64,000 bases of DNA from Litoditis marina. Lineage: Eukaryota; Nematoda; Chromadorea; Rhabditida; Rhabditidae. This document shows positions 1 through 11,108 of this stretch, piece by piece. The stretch covers positions 35,115,279 through 35,179,278 of the forward strand of contig OZ038434.1 in NCBI GenBank assembly GCA_964036275.1. The letters are read 5' to 3'. Each line of letters opens with the position of its first letter. The stretch's first letter is position 1. The translations under genes and the position numbers were made by a program. A model generated the notes under the pieces. It did no database searches and was not told the origin of the DNA. It saw only the letters and a list, made by a program, of their open reading frames with translations.

Positions 1-200
1 TTACTGCTAGAATGTTTCACGTTTTTTGAGGCCTGCCCACGTCTTTCCTTAAACGTGCTTACTTACTCCTGAAATGTTTTACGTAATGTAAGCCCTGCCA
101 ACGTACTTCGTTGAATTTAACACGTGCCAACTTACTGCTAAAATGGTTCACCTTTTTTGTAAGGCCTGCCAACGTAGTTCGTTGAGGTAGTAAAACATGC
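1..200. repeat. ~73-bp tandem repeat, left block
   Basis: Imperfect tandem units of roughly 70-75 bp carry the recurring words ACGTGCCAACTTACTGCTA, TGTTTCACGTTTTT and GCCTGCCAACGTA followed by a TTCGTTGA-like end. The block runs off the left edge and recurs at 1366-2070. No reading frame persists across units, so it is read as non-coding satellite. Confidence 0.8.
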
Positions 201-1140
201 GTTATCGTTACAAGCTGCTAAACATGGCTGACTATGATTTGTGTTTTACATAGCAAGGATGTGGTCGTTATTATAATTGCTAATTACGCTGCCCCACAGT
301 GCCTATGGCACAGTAAACGCCAGCTATGCACACCTTCATTTGGCTACGCGCTAAGTTTCACGATCTTGATGGACTCTTCATGTAGACAGTTTTATCAAAC
401 TTCACAGAGACATACATGATAAGTTTCTCTACCAGATAATGATTGATTTGTTGTGTTCAAGTTAAAACTGTTTGGTGCAGTCCGGCCTAAACAATAAGGT
501 ACTAACATTTCTCATATTGACTTACACAAGAAATGAGTATTATTTCCTTTTTCATGAGTGAGTTTTGAGTTACATGCCTTTCATTTTAAGGAAAAATGTT
601 TAAAACTGACTGAACACGAGCATTTTTACTGAAAATTTGCGGCCTTTTTCGTGAAAAACAACTCGTGACGCACGACTCAATCATTATAACAAAAATTTGT
701 GGAAATTTTTAGAAAGAAGAGGTTCCAGGCAAGGGAGAGAAACAAACTTCAACTGATAACGTCACAATTGACATGAGTTACGACTCAGTTTTCAAGGCGT
801 GTCAAAATGGTGAAACCAGAAATTTTTAAAAGAGAGCCAGTTTCTCAAAAACTACGAAGTTTAGGAATTTAGAAGTTTTTCCATTGGAAAGATGAGACCT
901 TCTTACGTTGTAGTCCATCAAATTATTTTCATATTAAGTACGTTCTAATACTAAGGTTTCTAATCATACAGAGCTTTGATTAGCGCGTCAAATGTCATTC
1001 TGATCGAAAACTCAACAAACAATGAGTTGTATTCAATTATTTTTATGATATTCGAATAGCTCTCTTAATGTAGATACGAAACAAAAAAAGTTTTTTGGAA
1101 TATATGAATTTTTAAGCAAGTTATGGCATTTTTCCTGAAA
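181..1140. repeat. ~0.95-kb diverged direct duplication, copy 1
   Basis: This segment, starting at the word GAGGTAGTAAAACATGCG, aligns along its length with 2070-3000. Both contain CTATGGCACAGTAAACGCC and the same run into TTCACAGAGACATACATGAT. Copies differ by many substitutions and small indels (roughly 85% by eye). With the flanking 73-bp units it forms a larger repeating block. Nothing in it looks like a gene. Confidence 0.75.
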
Positions 1141-1186
1141 TAAAGCAACGCATCGTTGAATTCAACGACGTCGTTTGCAATTACGA

Positions 1187-1335
1187 TTGTATATGACCCC
1201 AAGGGGACTAGACGCCTGCGGCGTCTAGCAGTTGTAAATCTTGTATATTACTCGTAAAATTCTGTACAAAACGATACCAAACATGACTATTCTCCGTTAT
1301 ACGAAGCCCGTGCCATGGGTTGGCGAAACATCGAT
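1187..1335. repeat. GACGCC-palindrome module, copy 1
   Basis: The module begins ATTGTATATGACCCCAAGG and contains the perfect palindrome CTAGACGCCTGCGGCGTCTAG followed by CAGTTGTAAATCTTGTATA. It ends near CCCGTGCCATGGGTT. Near-identical copies lie at 4257-4420 and 7545-7690. It repeatedly sits at the border between a unique-looking segment and a satellite block. Confidence 0.75.
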
Positions 1336-1365
1336 GTCGCGTCGCGTGCATGCGCGCGCGTTTTG

Positions 1366-2070
1366 TCAGAACGTTGTGTAACGCCTACGAACGTATTCCG
1401 TTGAATTCAACACGTTCCATTGTACCGTCAAAAATATCCACGTTTTTGTGAGGCCTACCAACGTAACTCGTTAAATTTAACACGTTTCAACTTACTGCTA
1501 GAATGTTTGCGTTGTGTAACGCCAACCAACGTATTCCGTTGAATTCAAAACGTGCCATTGTACCGTCAAAACTATCCACGTTTTTGTTCACGTAATTGTA
1601 AGGCCTGCCAACGTATTTTGTCAAATTTAACGCTTGCCAACTTACTACTAAAGAGGTAACTGTTTTTGTGGGGACTGCGAACGTATTTTGTTGATACAAA
1701 CGCGTGTCATTGTACTGTCAAAAAGTTTACACGTATATGCGAGGCCTACACCATACTTTTTTTACGGTTTTGTAACGCTTACCAACGTATTTCGTTGAAC
1801 TTAAAACGTGCTAACTTACTGCTAAAGTGTTACACGTTTTGTAAGACCTGCCAATGTATTCCGTTGAATTCAACACGTGCCATTGTACTGTCAAAGATAT
1901 CCACGTTTTCGTAGGGCCTGCCAACGTATTTTCTTGACTTTAACACGTGTTAACTTACTGCTATAATGTTTCACGTTTTGTAACGTCTACCAACGTATTT
2001 CGTTGAATTTAACACGTGCTAACTTACTGCTGAAATGTTTCACGTTTTTGTAAGACCTGCCAACGTATTT
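1366..2070. repeat. ~73-bp tandem repeat, second block
   Basis: About nine to ten imperfect units of the same family as 1-200 are present, each with a TTCCGTTGAATTCAACACG or TTCGTTGAATTTAACACG end. Spacing between successive ends is about 70-80 bp. Short open frames here are accidents of the repeat. Confidence 0.8.
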
Positions 2071-3000
2071 TGCTGAGGTAGTAAAACATGCGTTATCGTT
2101 ACAAGCTGTCAAACATGACTGACCATGATTTGTGTTTCACATAGCACGTATTATAATTGCTAATTACGCTGTTCCACTGTGCCTATGGCACAGTAAACGC
2201 CAGCTATGCACACCTACATTTGGTTACGCGCTAAGTTTCACGATCTTGATGAACTCTTCATGTAGATCATTTCATGAAATTTCACAGAGACATACATGAT
2301 AATTTTCTCTACCAGATAATAATCAACTTGTTGTATTTGAGTTAAAACTGTTTGATGCAGTCCCGCCTAAACAATAAGGTACTAACATTTTTCATATTGA
2401 CTTTTACGAGAAATGAGTAGTATTTTCTTTTCTAAAAGTGAGTTCTGAGTTCTATGCCGTTTATTCCATGAAAAAATCTTGAAAACTGACTGAACACGAG
2501 AATTATTAGTAAAAATTTGCGGCCTTTTTCGTGAAAAACAACCTGATACGCACAACTCAAACATCATAACAAAACTTTGTTAACATTTTCAGAAAGAAGA
2601 TGTTCCAGGCAAGGGGGAGAAACAAATTTTCACTGATAACGTTACAATTGGCATGAGTTACGACTCAGTTTACAGAGCGTCTCAAAATGATAAAACTGAA
2701 ACATTTCGAAACGAGCTGTGTAACTCGAGAACTACAAGTTTGTGGAGTTTAAAAGTTATACCATTCGAAAGATAAGATCTTTTTACATTGTAGTCCATCA
2801 AAAACGTACAATTTAAAACGACTTTCTCGCTCACTCTGACTACGAACAGAACGTTTTGATTAGCGCGTCAAATATCACGTTTGTCAAAAACTCAATAATA
2901 CCACTATAATATGAAAAAATTGTCATGATAGTTGAGTAGCTCTTTTAGTTTAGATACGAATCAAAAAAAATATTTGAAAAAATATGAATTTTGACTTATT
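2070..3000. repeat. ~0.95-kb diverged direct duplication, copy 2
   Basis: This is the diverged partner of 181-1140, in direct orientation about 1.89 kb downstream. The shared right end is a word like TAGATACGAANCAAAAAAA followed by a long AT-rich run. That right end also resembles 4120-4180, so the modules were reshuffled more than once. Confidence 0.75.
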
Positions 3001-3073
3001 TTATCATGAATTCGGTGTTGAATGATGACAATTATGGCGGTGACGCCACCGCCGGGCGCACACGGAACACACG

Positions 3074-4284
3074 AAAAAAGACATATTGCATTGTATATAA
3101 GAGGCTGGGGATGGTTTCCAACTTTTTGAATTTTTAAAACGGCCATATCTCGGTTATATGGTGTTGAAACTTGAATATGTCCCTGTAATGGGGTAAATCG
3201 AGTATGAGAAATTCATTGGTGTGCTTTAAATTGTACGATTTTCATCGTGCATCAAGGTACGGAACGACTGCACGAATAATGCACGATTTCGTGCACTGTT
3301 TCCGTTCAAAAGTTCATGGTAGATTTCGAATAGGGTTCTCATGTGGTATTTCAAAAATTAGACGATTCCAACAAAAACGAAGCTCCCGAATCAAAAATAA
3401 CGGATTTTTGGTCCGTATTGTCCGATTTACGGGCGAAAGAGACATTATTATGCAAATTTCGCCAACGTGAAAATGTAGATCACAAAATTCTGCTATGGAA
3501 AAGTTCTGTTCAAAATAGGAGTTAGGGGGGCGTTTTTCGAGAAAAACACGTTTTAAAAGTGAAATTTTTGTTGAAAACGCCCTAGGTAAATAATCGATAA
3601 TCAATATTAGTGTTAAATAATGGTAGGTGTAAGTGAGTGATTTGGACTGAATAGCTTGTTGTAGATTGGTAGTACATGATTTTTTGGCCCGTTTGATTTT
3701 GCACGATCCTTTTATCAAGCTTTGAAGTTTAAACATTTCACGTTCCGGAAATTTTTAAAATTTGAGATTCGAAGATGCGAAATGGTGCACTCAAAAAAGT
3801 CTCTGGATGATATGTTGTGTGCATTTGTTCAATAGCCACAACGCAAAAAAATTTCACGTCCGACATGTACATTTTGAAAGTTGTGTTAACTACACCCGTT
3901 CGTCGAGTTTCGTACGTTTTTGTACCATTTTAAGAATTCTGTCGCGTCGCGTGCACGCGTGTTCAAAAATTTAAAATAGTATTCGGCTTCAGCAAGTATG
4001 ATTACATCCGTTCTCCAATTTTTGTCCGATAAAACCTACTTTCAAAATTTTTGTCGCGTCGCGTGCGCGCGTGCGCGATATTACAAGATTTAAAATGTCA
4101 TTATTGGTCGTGAGTTCTTTCGAATATGATATGGAACACAAAACAGTTTTTTGAAATATATGAATTTTGAAGCAAGTTAAGGCATTTTTGTGACACGAAG
4201 CGGAAATTCAAGCCGTCAAGACATTTGGCCGTCAAGACAAACCTTGAATTACCATTACGATTGTATATGACCCCAAGGGGACTA
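3074..4284. repeat. 1.2-kb segmental duplication, copy 1
   Basis: From GACATATTGCATTGTATATA to TATATGACCCCAAGGGGA this stretch is repeated at 9903-11108 with only a few differences seen (for example the two bases at 3467-3468 and one base near 3280). It includes two single CpG boxes (3940s and 4050s) of the type found in the arrays to its right. The open frame of 140 codons on the minus strand (3314-3736) is preserved only because the copies are nearly identical; it has no recognisable domain. Confidence 0.9.
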
Positions 4285-4420
4285 GACGCCTGCGGCGTCT
4301 AGCAGTTGTAAATCTTGTATATTCCTTGTAAAATTCTATACAATACGATACCAAACATGACTATTATCCGTTATACCAAGCCCGTGCCATGGGTTTGCAA
4401 AATATCGACTTTCTCATGGC
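4257..4420. repeat. GACGCC-palindrome module, copy 2
   Basis: Same module as at 1187: TATATGACCCC lead, CTAGACGCCTGCGGCGTCTAG palindrome, then GTTGTAAATCTTGTATA and the CCCGTGCCATGGGTT end. It marks the junction between the 1.2-kb duplicated segment and the 118-bp satellite array. Confidence 0.75.
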
Positions 4421-4439
4421 AATTTTCTCGAATTTGAAT

Positions 4440-7310
4440 CGTGCTTAGCATCAGCAGGTACGATCAAACTTGTTCGCCAAATTTCGTACTGTAAAACCTA
4501 CTTTGGATTTTTTTTGTCGCGTCGCGTTCACACGCGCTCGTTTTGTTGAAATTTATAGTTGTGTTGAGCATGCGCACGTACAATTACACCTGTCCGCCAA
4601 GTTTTGTTTGATAAAACACTTTTTGAAGTTTTTGTCGCGTCGCGTGCTTGCGCGCGCGTTTTGTTAAAATTTTGTACATGTGTTTAACATTAGCAGTTAC
4701 AATTACACCTGTCCGCCAAGTTTTGTACGATAAAACACACTTTGGAATTTTTGTCGCGTCGCGTGCGCGCGCGCACGGCTTGTTGAAATTTTGTACATGT
4801 GTTCAAAATAAGCAGGCACAATTACACCTGTCCGTCAAGTTTTGTACGATAAAATACACTTTGAAATTTTTGTCGCGTCGCGTGCGCGCGCGCACGGTTT
4901 GTTGAAATTTATAGTTGTGTTGAGCATGCGCACGTACAATTACACTTGTTTGCCAAATTTCGTATTGTAAACCTAATTTGAATTTTTTGTCGCGTCGCGT
5001 GCACGCTCGCGCGTTTTGTTGAAATTTATAGTTGTGTTGAGCATGCGCACGTACAATTACACTTGTTGGCCAAATTTCGTATTGTAAAACCTAATTTGAA
5101 TTTTTTGTCGCGTCGCGTGCGCGCGCGCACGGTTTATTGAAATTTATAGTTGTGTTGAGCATGCGCACGTACAATTACACTTGTTGGCCAAATTTCGTAT
5201 TGTAAAACCTAGTTTGAATTTTTTGTCGCGTCGCGTGCGCGCGCGCACGGTTTGTTGAAATTTATAGTTGTGTTGAGCATGCGCACGTACAATTACACTT
5301 GTTCGCCAAATTTCGTATTGTAAAACCTAATTTGAATTTTTTGTCGCGTCGCGTGCACGCTCGCGCGTTTTGTTGAAATTTATAGTTGTGTTGAGCATGC
5401 GCACGTACAATTACACTTATTCGCCAAATTTCGTATTGTAAAACCTAATTTGAATTTTTTGTCGCGTCGCGTGCACGCTCGCGCTTTTTGTTGAAATTCA
5501 TAGTTGTGTTGAGCATGCGCACGTACAATTACACTTGTTGGCCAAATTTCGTATTGTAAAACCTAATTTGAATTTTTTGTCGCGTCGCGTGCGCGCGCGC
5601 ACGGTTTGTTGAAATTTATAGTTGTGTTGAGCATGCGCACGTACAATTACACTTGTTCGCCAAATTTCGTATTGTAAAACCTAATTTGAATTTTTTGTCG
5701 CGTCGCGTGCACGCTCGCGCGTTTTGTTGAAATTTATAGTTGTGTTGAGCATGCGCACGTACAATTACACTTGTTGGCCAAATTTCGTATTGTAAAACCT
5801 AATTTGAATTTTTTGTCGCGTCGCGTGCGCGCGCGCACGGTTTATTGAAATTTATAGTTGTGTTGAGCATGCGCACGTACAATTACACTTGTTGGCCAAA
5901 TTTCGTATTGTAAAACCTAGTTTGAATTTTTTGTCGCGTCGCGTGCGCGCGCGCACGGTTTGTTGAAATTTATAGTTGTGTTGAGCATGCGCACGTACAA
6001 TTACACTTGTTCGCCAAATTTCGTATTGTAAAACCTAATTTGAATTTTTTGTCGCGTCGCGTGCACGCTCGCGCGTTTTGTTGAAATTTATAGTTGTGTT
6101 GAGCATGCGCACGTACAATTACACTTATTCGCCAAATTTCGTATTGTAAAACCTAATTTGAATTTTTTGTCGCGTCGCGTGCACGCTCGCGCTTTTTGTT
6201 GAAATTCATAGTTGTGTTGAGCATGCGCACGTACAATTACACTTGTTGGCCAAATTTCGTATTGTAAAACCTAATTTGAATTTTTTGTCGCGTCGCGTGC
6301 GCGCGCGCACGGTTTGTTGAAATTTATAGTTGTGTTGAGCATGCGCACGTACAATTACACTTGTTCGCCAAATTTCGTATTGTAAAACCTAATTTGAATT
6401 TTTTGTCGCGTCGCGTGCACGCTCGCGCGTTTTGTTGAAATTTATAGTTGTGTTGAGCATGCGCATGTACAATTACACTTGTTCGCCAAATTTCGTATTG
6501 TAAAACCTAATTTGAATTTTTTGTCGCGTCGCGTGCACGCTCGCGCGTTTTGTTGAAATTTATAGTTGTGTTGAGCATGCGCACGTACAATTACACTTAT
6601 TCGCCAAATTTCGTATTGTAAAACCTAATTTGAATTTTTTGTCGCGTCGCGTCCACGCTCGCGCTTTTTGTTGAAATTTATAGTTGTGTTGAGCATGCGC
6701 ACGTACAATTACACTTGTTGGCCAAATTTCGTATTGTAAAACCTAATTTGAATTTTTTGTCGCGTCGCGTGCGCGCGCGCGTTCAGTTGGAATGAAAATT
6801 GTGTCTAGCATGGGTAGGTACGATCACACTTGTTCGCCAAATTTTGTATTGTTAAACCTATTTTGAATTTTTTGTCGCGTCGCGTGCACGCGCGCGCGTT
6901 TTGTTGCAAGTTATAGTTGTGTTTAGCATGAGCACGTACAGCGCGCGCGTTTAGTTGGAATGAACAATTGTGTCTAGCATGTGTAGGTACGATCACACTT
7001 GTTCGCCAAATTTCGTATTGTAAAACCTATTTTGAATTTTTTGTCGCGTCGCGTGCACGCGCGCGCGTTTTGTTGCAAGTTATAGTTGTGTTTAGCATGA
7101 ACACGTACAACTACATTAGTTTGCCGAATTTCGTATTGTAAAACCTATTTTGACTTTTTTGTCGCGTCGCGTGCAGCGTGCGCGTTTCAATGAAATTTAT
7201 AGTTGTGTTTAGCATGAGCACGTACAACTACATTTGTTTGCCAGTTTTAGTACTATAAAACCTAATTTGAAATTTTTGTCGCGTCGCGTGCACGCGCGCG
7301 CAAGTTTTAT
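4440..7310. repeat. ~118-bp satellite array, family 1, with 708-bp higher-order repeat
   Basis: More than twenty monomers of about 118 bp follow each other. Each carries the GC box GTCGCGTCGCGTGC plus a CGCGCG tail, then GTTGAAATTTATAGTTGTG, GCATGCGCACGTACAATTAC and GCCAAATTTCGTATTGTAAA. Monomer variants (CACGG versus CGTTT after the box, GTTGG versus GTTCG) recur in fixed order: the rare variant GGTTTATTG occurs at 5131 and again at 5839, 708 bp apart, which is six monomers. Monomers at the two edges (4440-4900, 6780-7310) are more diverged. No CDS is supported. Confidence 0.9.
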
Positions 7311-7544
7311 GAAGCAGTATTTATATAGTTTCTTATTTAAATTTTTATTTGGCACGAACATATAATGAAGTGTTGGAACGCGAGCTGTATCATACCGTTC
7401 TTATATTCCACACAGTGCCTTTTTTATGTGCGCGCTCTCTTACAGCACCATTTTCTCGAATGGTGCGGCAGAATTTGCTTAAAGTGCAAACGACGCAGAA
7501 TGCGGACACGATGACACGAGGACAAAAGGTGACATTAGCATTGT

Positions 7545-7690
7545 ATATAGGAAGGGGACTAGACGCCTGCGGCGTCTAGCAGTTGTAAATCTTGTATATA
7601 AATAGTAAAATACTGTACAAAACGATACATAGTATGGCTATTCTCCGTTATACAAAGCCCGTACCATGGGTTGGCAAAATATCGATTTTC
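7545..7690. repeat. GACGCC-palindrome module, copy 3
   Basis: The CTAGACGCCTGCGGCGTCTAG palindrome and GTTGTAAATCTTGTATA follow a CATTGTATATAGGAAGGGG lead. It ends near ACCATGGGTTGG. Upstream (7320-7545) is a short unique stretch with no gene that I recognise; its last part resembles the lead of the 1.2-kb duplication. Confidence 0.7.
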
Positions 7691-7699
7691 TCATGGAGA

Positions 7700-9745
7700 T
7701 TCACAAATTTCAATCGTGTTTAGCATCATCAGGTACGATCACACTTGTTCGCCAAATTTCGTACTGTAAAACCTACTTTGGAATTTCCTGTCGCGTCGCG
7801 TGCATGCGCGCGGGTTTCGTCAAAATGTATTATTGGGTTTAGCATGAGCAGATACATTTACATTCGTTTGCCAAGTTTCGTACTGTAAAACCTAATTAGA
7901 ATTTTTTGTCGCGTCGCGTGCCCGCGCGCGCGTTTTGTTGAACATTATAGTTGTATTTAGCGTGTGCACGTACTACTACACTTGTTCGCCAAATTTCGTA
8001 TTGTAAAATCTATTTTGAATTTTTTGTCGCGTCGCGTGCACGCGCGCGCGTTTTTCCGAAATTTATAGTCGCAGTTAGCATGAGCACGTACAACTACATT
8101 TGTTTGCCCATTTTCGTACTGTAAAACCTAATTTGAAATTTTTTGTCGCGTCGCGTGCAGCGCGCTCTATTTTTTCTAATTTGAATTGAATTTGACGTTA
8201 GAAGATACTACCACACTCGTACGCCAAATTTGGTACGATTTCATCCATCTTGAAAAAACTGTCGCGTCGCGTGCAGCGCGCGCGTTTTTTTGAAAATTTG
8301 GGTTGTATTTGACGTTATTAGATACTACTACACTCGTACGCCAAATTTGGTACGATTTCATCCACTCTGAAAAAACTGTCGCGTCGCGTGCAGCGCGCGC
8401 GTTAAAACCTAATTTGAAATTTTTTGTCGCGTCGCGTGCAGCGCGCTCTATTTTTTCTAATTTGAATTGAATTTGACGTTAGAAGATACTACCACACTCG
8501 TACGCCAAATTTGGTACGATTTCATCCATCTTGAAAAAACTGTCGCGTCGCGTGCAGCGCGCGCGTTTTTTTGAAAATTTGGGTTGTATTTGACGTTATC
8601 AGATACTACTACACTCGTACGCCAAATTTGGTACGATTTCATCCACTCTGAAAAAACTGTCGCGTCGCGTGCAGCGCGCGCGTTTTGTCGAAAATATGAA
8701 CTCTATTTGACGTTATAAAATACTACTACACTCGTACGCCAAATTTGGTACGGTTTCATCCACTCTAAAAAAACTGTCGCGTCGCGTGCACGCGCGCGCG
8801 TTTTTCCGAAATTTATAGTTGCAGTTAGCATGAGCACGTACAACTACATTTGTTTGCCCATTTTCGTACTGTAAAACCTAATTTGAAATTTTTGTCGCGT
8901 CGCGAGCACGCGCGCGCATTTTGTCAAAACTTATAGTGTGCTAAGCATGAGCAGCAACAGTTACATATGTTTGCCAATTTTCGTACTGTAAAACATACTT
9001 TGAAAATTTTTGTCGCGTCGCGTGCAGCGCGCTCTATTTTTTCCAATTTGAATTGAATTTGACGTTAGAAGATGCAACCACACTCGTACGCCAAATTTGG
9101 TACGATTTCATCCATCTTGAAAAAACTGTCGCGTCGCGTGCAGCGCGCGCCTTGGGTCGGAAATATGAATTGTATTTGACGTTATCAAATACTACTACAC
9201 TCGTACGCCAAATTTGGTACGATTTCATCCACTCTAAAAAAACTGTCGCGTCGCGTGCAGCGCGCGCGTTTTTTTGAAAATTTGGATTGTATTTGACGTT
9301 ATCAGATACTACTACACTCGTACGCCAAATTTGGTACGATTTCATTTATTCTGAAAAAAACTGTCGCGTCGCGTGCAGCGCGCGCGTTTCGTCGAAAATA
9401 TGAATTGTATTTGACGTTATCAAATACTACTACACTCGTACGCCAAATTTGGTACGGTTTCATCCACTCTAAAAAAAACTGTCGCGCCGCGTGCAGCGCG
9501 CGCGTTTTTTCGAAAATTTGGATTGTATTTGACGTTATCAGATACTACTACACTCGTACGCCAAATTTGGTACGATTTCATTTATTCTGAAAAAACTGTC
9601 GCGTCGCGTGCAGCGCGCGCGTTTCGTCGAAAATATGAATTGTATTTGACGTTATCAGATACTACTACACTCGTTTGCCAAATTTGGTACGATTTCATCC
9701 ACTCTGAAAAAACTGTCGCGTCGCGTGCACGCGCGCGCGATAATT
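7700..9745. repeat. ~118-bp satellite array, family 2 (mixed with family 1)
   Basis: Monomers keep the GTCGCGTCGCGTGC box, here mostly followed by AGCGCGCGCG. The body differs from family 1: GTATTTGACGTTATCAGATA and TACACTCGTACGCCAAATTT then GGTACGATTTCATCCA. A stretch at about 8160-8400 is duplicated at about 8440-8690 (offset near 281 bp). Family-1-like monomers occur at 7700-8160 and 8780-9020. The arrays' short ORFs on both strands are repeat artefacts. Confidence 0.85.
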
Positions 9746-9902
9746 CATTGTGAATGTTTTTATATCTGGAATGCTTATCACATTTCGATCATTTTGAAAA
9801 AAAAAATATTCAAAAACATTAAGTTTGAATGCGGAAAGTTGATAATCGTGAATGACCCGGCAAGGACACGCGGACAGCAAGGACAACACGGACAACAAGG
9901 AC

Positions 9903-11108
9903 AAAAAAGACATATTGCATTGTATATAAGAGGCTGGGGATGGTTTCCAACTTTTTGAATTTTTAAAACGGCCATATCTCGGTTATATGGTGTTGAAACT
10001 TGAATATGTCCCTGTTATGGGGTAAATCGAGTATGAGAAATTCATTGGTGTGCTTTAAATTGTACGATTTTCATCGTGCATCAAGGTACGGAACGACTGC
10101 ACGAATAATGCACGATTTAGTGCACTGTTTCCGTTCAAAAGTTCATGGTAGATTTCGAATAGGGTTCTCATGTGGTATTTCAAAAATTAGACGATTCCAA
10201 CAAAAACGAAGCTCCCGAATCAAAAATAACGGATTTTTGGTCCGTATTGTCCGATTTACGGGCGAAAGAGACATTATTATGCAAATTTCGCGCACGTGAA
10301 AATGTAGATCACAAAATTCTGCTATGGAAAAGTTCTGTTCAAAATAGGAGTTAGGGGGGCGTTTTTCGAGAAAAACACGTTTTAAAAGTGAAATTTTTGT
10401 TGAAAACGCCCTAGGTAAATAATCGATAATCAATATTAGTGTTAAATAATGGTAGGTGTAAGTGAGTGATTTGGACTGAATAGCTTGTTGTAGATTGGTA
10501 GTACATGATTTTTTGGCCCGTTTGATTTTGCACGATCCTTTTATCAAGCTTTGAAGTTTAAACATTTCACGTTCCGGAAATTTTTAAAATTTGAGATTCG
10601 AAGATGCGAAATGGTGCACTCAAAAAAGTCTCTGGATGATATGTTGTGTGCATTTGTTCAATAGCCACAACGCAAAAAAATTTCACGTCCGACATGTACA
10701 TTTTGAAAGTTGTGTTAACTACACCCGTTCGTCGAGTTTCGTACGTTTTTGTACCATTTTAAGAATTCTGTCGCGTCGCGTGCACGCGTGTTCAAAAATT
10801 TAAAATAGTATTCGGCTTCAGCAAGTATGATTACATCCGTTCTCCAATTTTTGTCCGATAAAACCTACTTTCAAAATTTTTGTCGCGTCGCGTGCGCGCG
10901 TGCGCGATATTACAAGATTTAAAATGTCATTATTGGTCGTGAGTTCTTTCGAATATGATATGGAACACAAAACAGTTTTTTGAAATATATGAATTTTGAA
11001 GCAAGTTAAGGCATTTTTGTGACACGAAGCGGAAATTCAAGCCGTCAAGACATTTGGCCGTCAAGACAAACCTTGAATTACCATTACGATTGTATATGAC
11101 CCCAAGGG
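9903..11108. repeat. 1.2-kb segmental duplication, copy 2
   Basis: Near-identical direct copy of 3074-4284, offset 6,829 bp. It is preceded by a short CAAGGACA-rich stretch (about 9860-9903) and ends at CCCCAAGGGGA, exactly where copy 1 passes into the palindrome module. Beyond this point the sequence changes character and the satellites stop. Confidence 0.9.

Noticed and set aside
1..200. Telomere at the left edge
   Set aside because: No TTAGGC or other telomeric repeat is present; the block is a longer-period satellite.
3314..3736. 140-codon minus-strand ORF, repeated at 10143-10565
   Set aside because: Its repetition only reflects the 1.2-kb segmental duplication. No domain, no start context, and overlapping frames on the other strand are equally open.
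4440..9745. Regularly spaced repeats resembling a CRISPR array
   Set aside because: There are no unique spacers: the whole ~118-bp monomer repeats. The context is eukaryotic, so this is satellite DNA.
8176..9753. Several ORFs with repeated peptide MKSYQIWRTSVVV or LTLSNTTTLVRQIW
   Set aside because: They are translations of the satellite on both strands and change frame with monomer indels.
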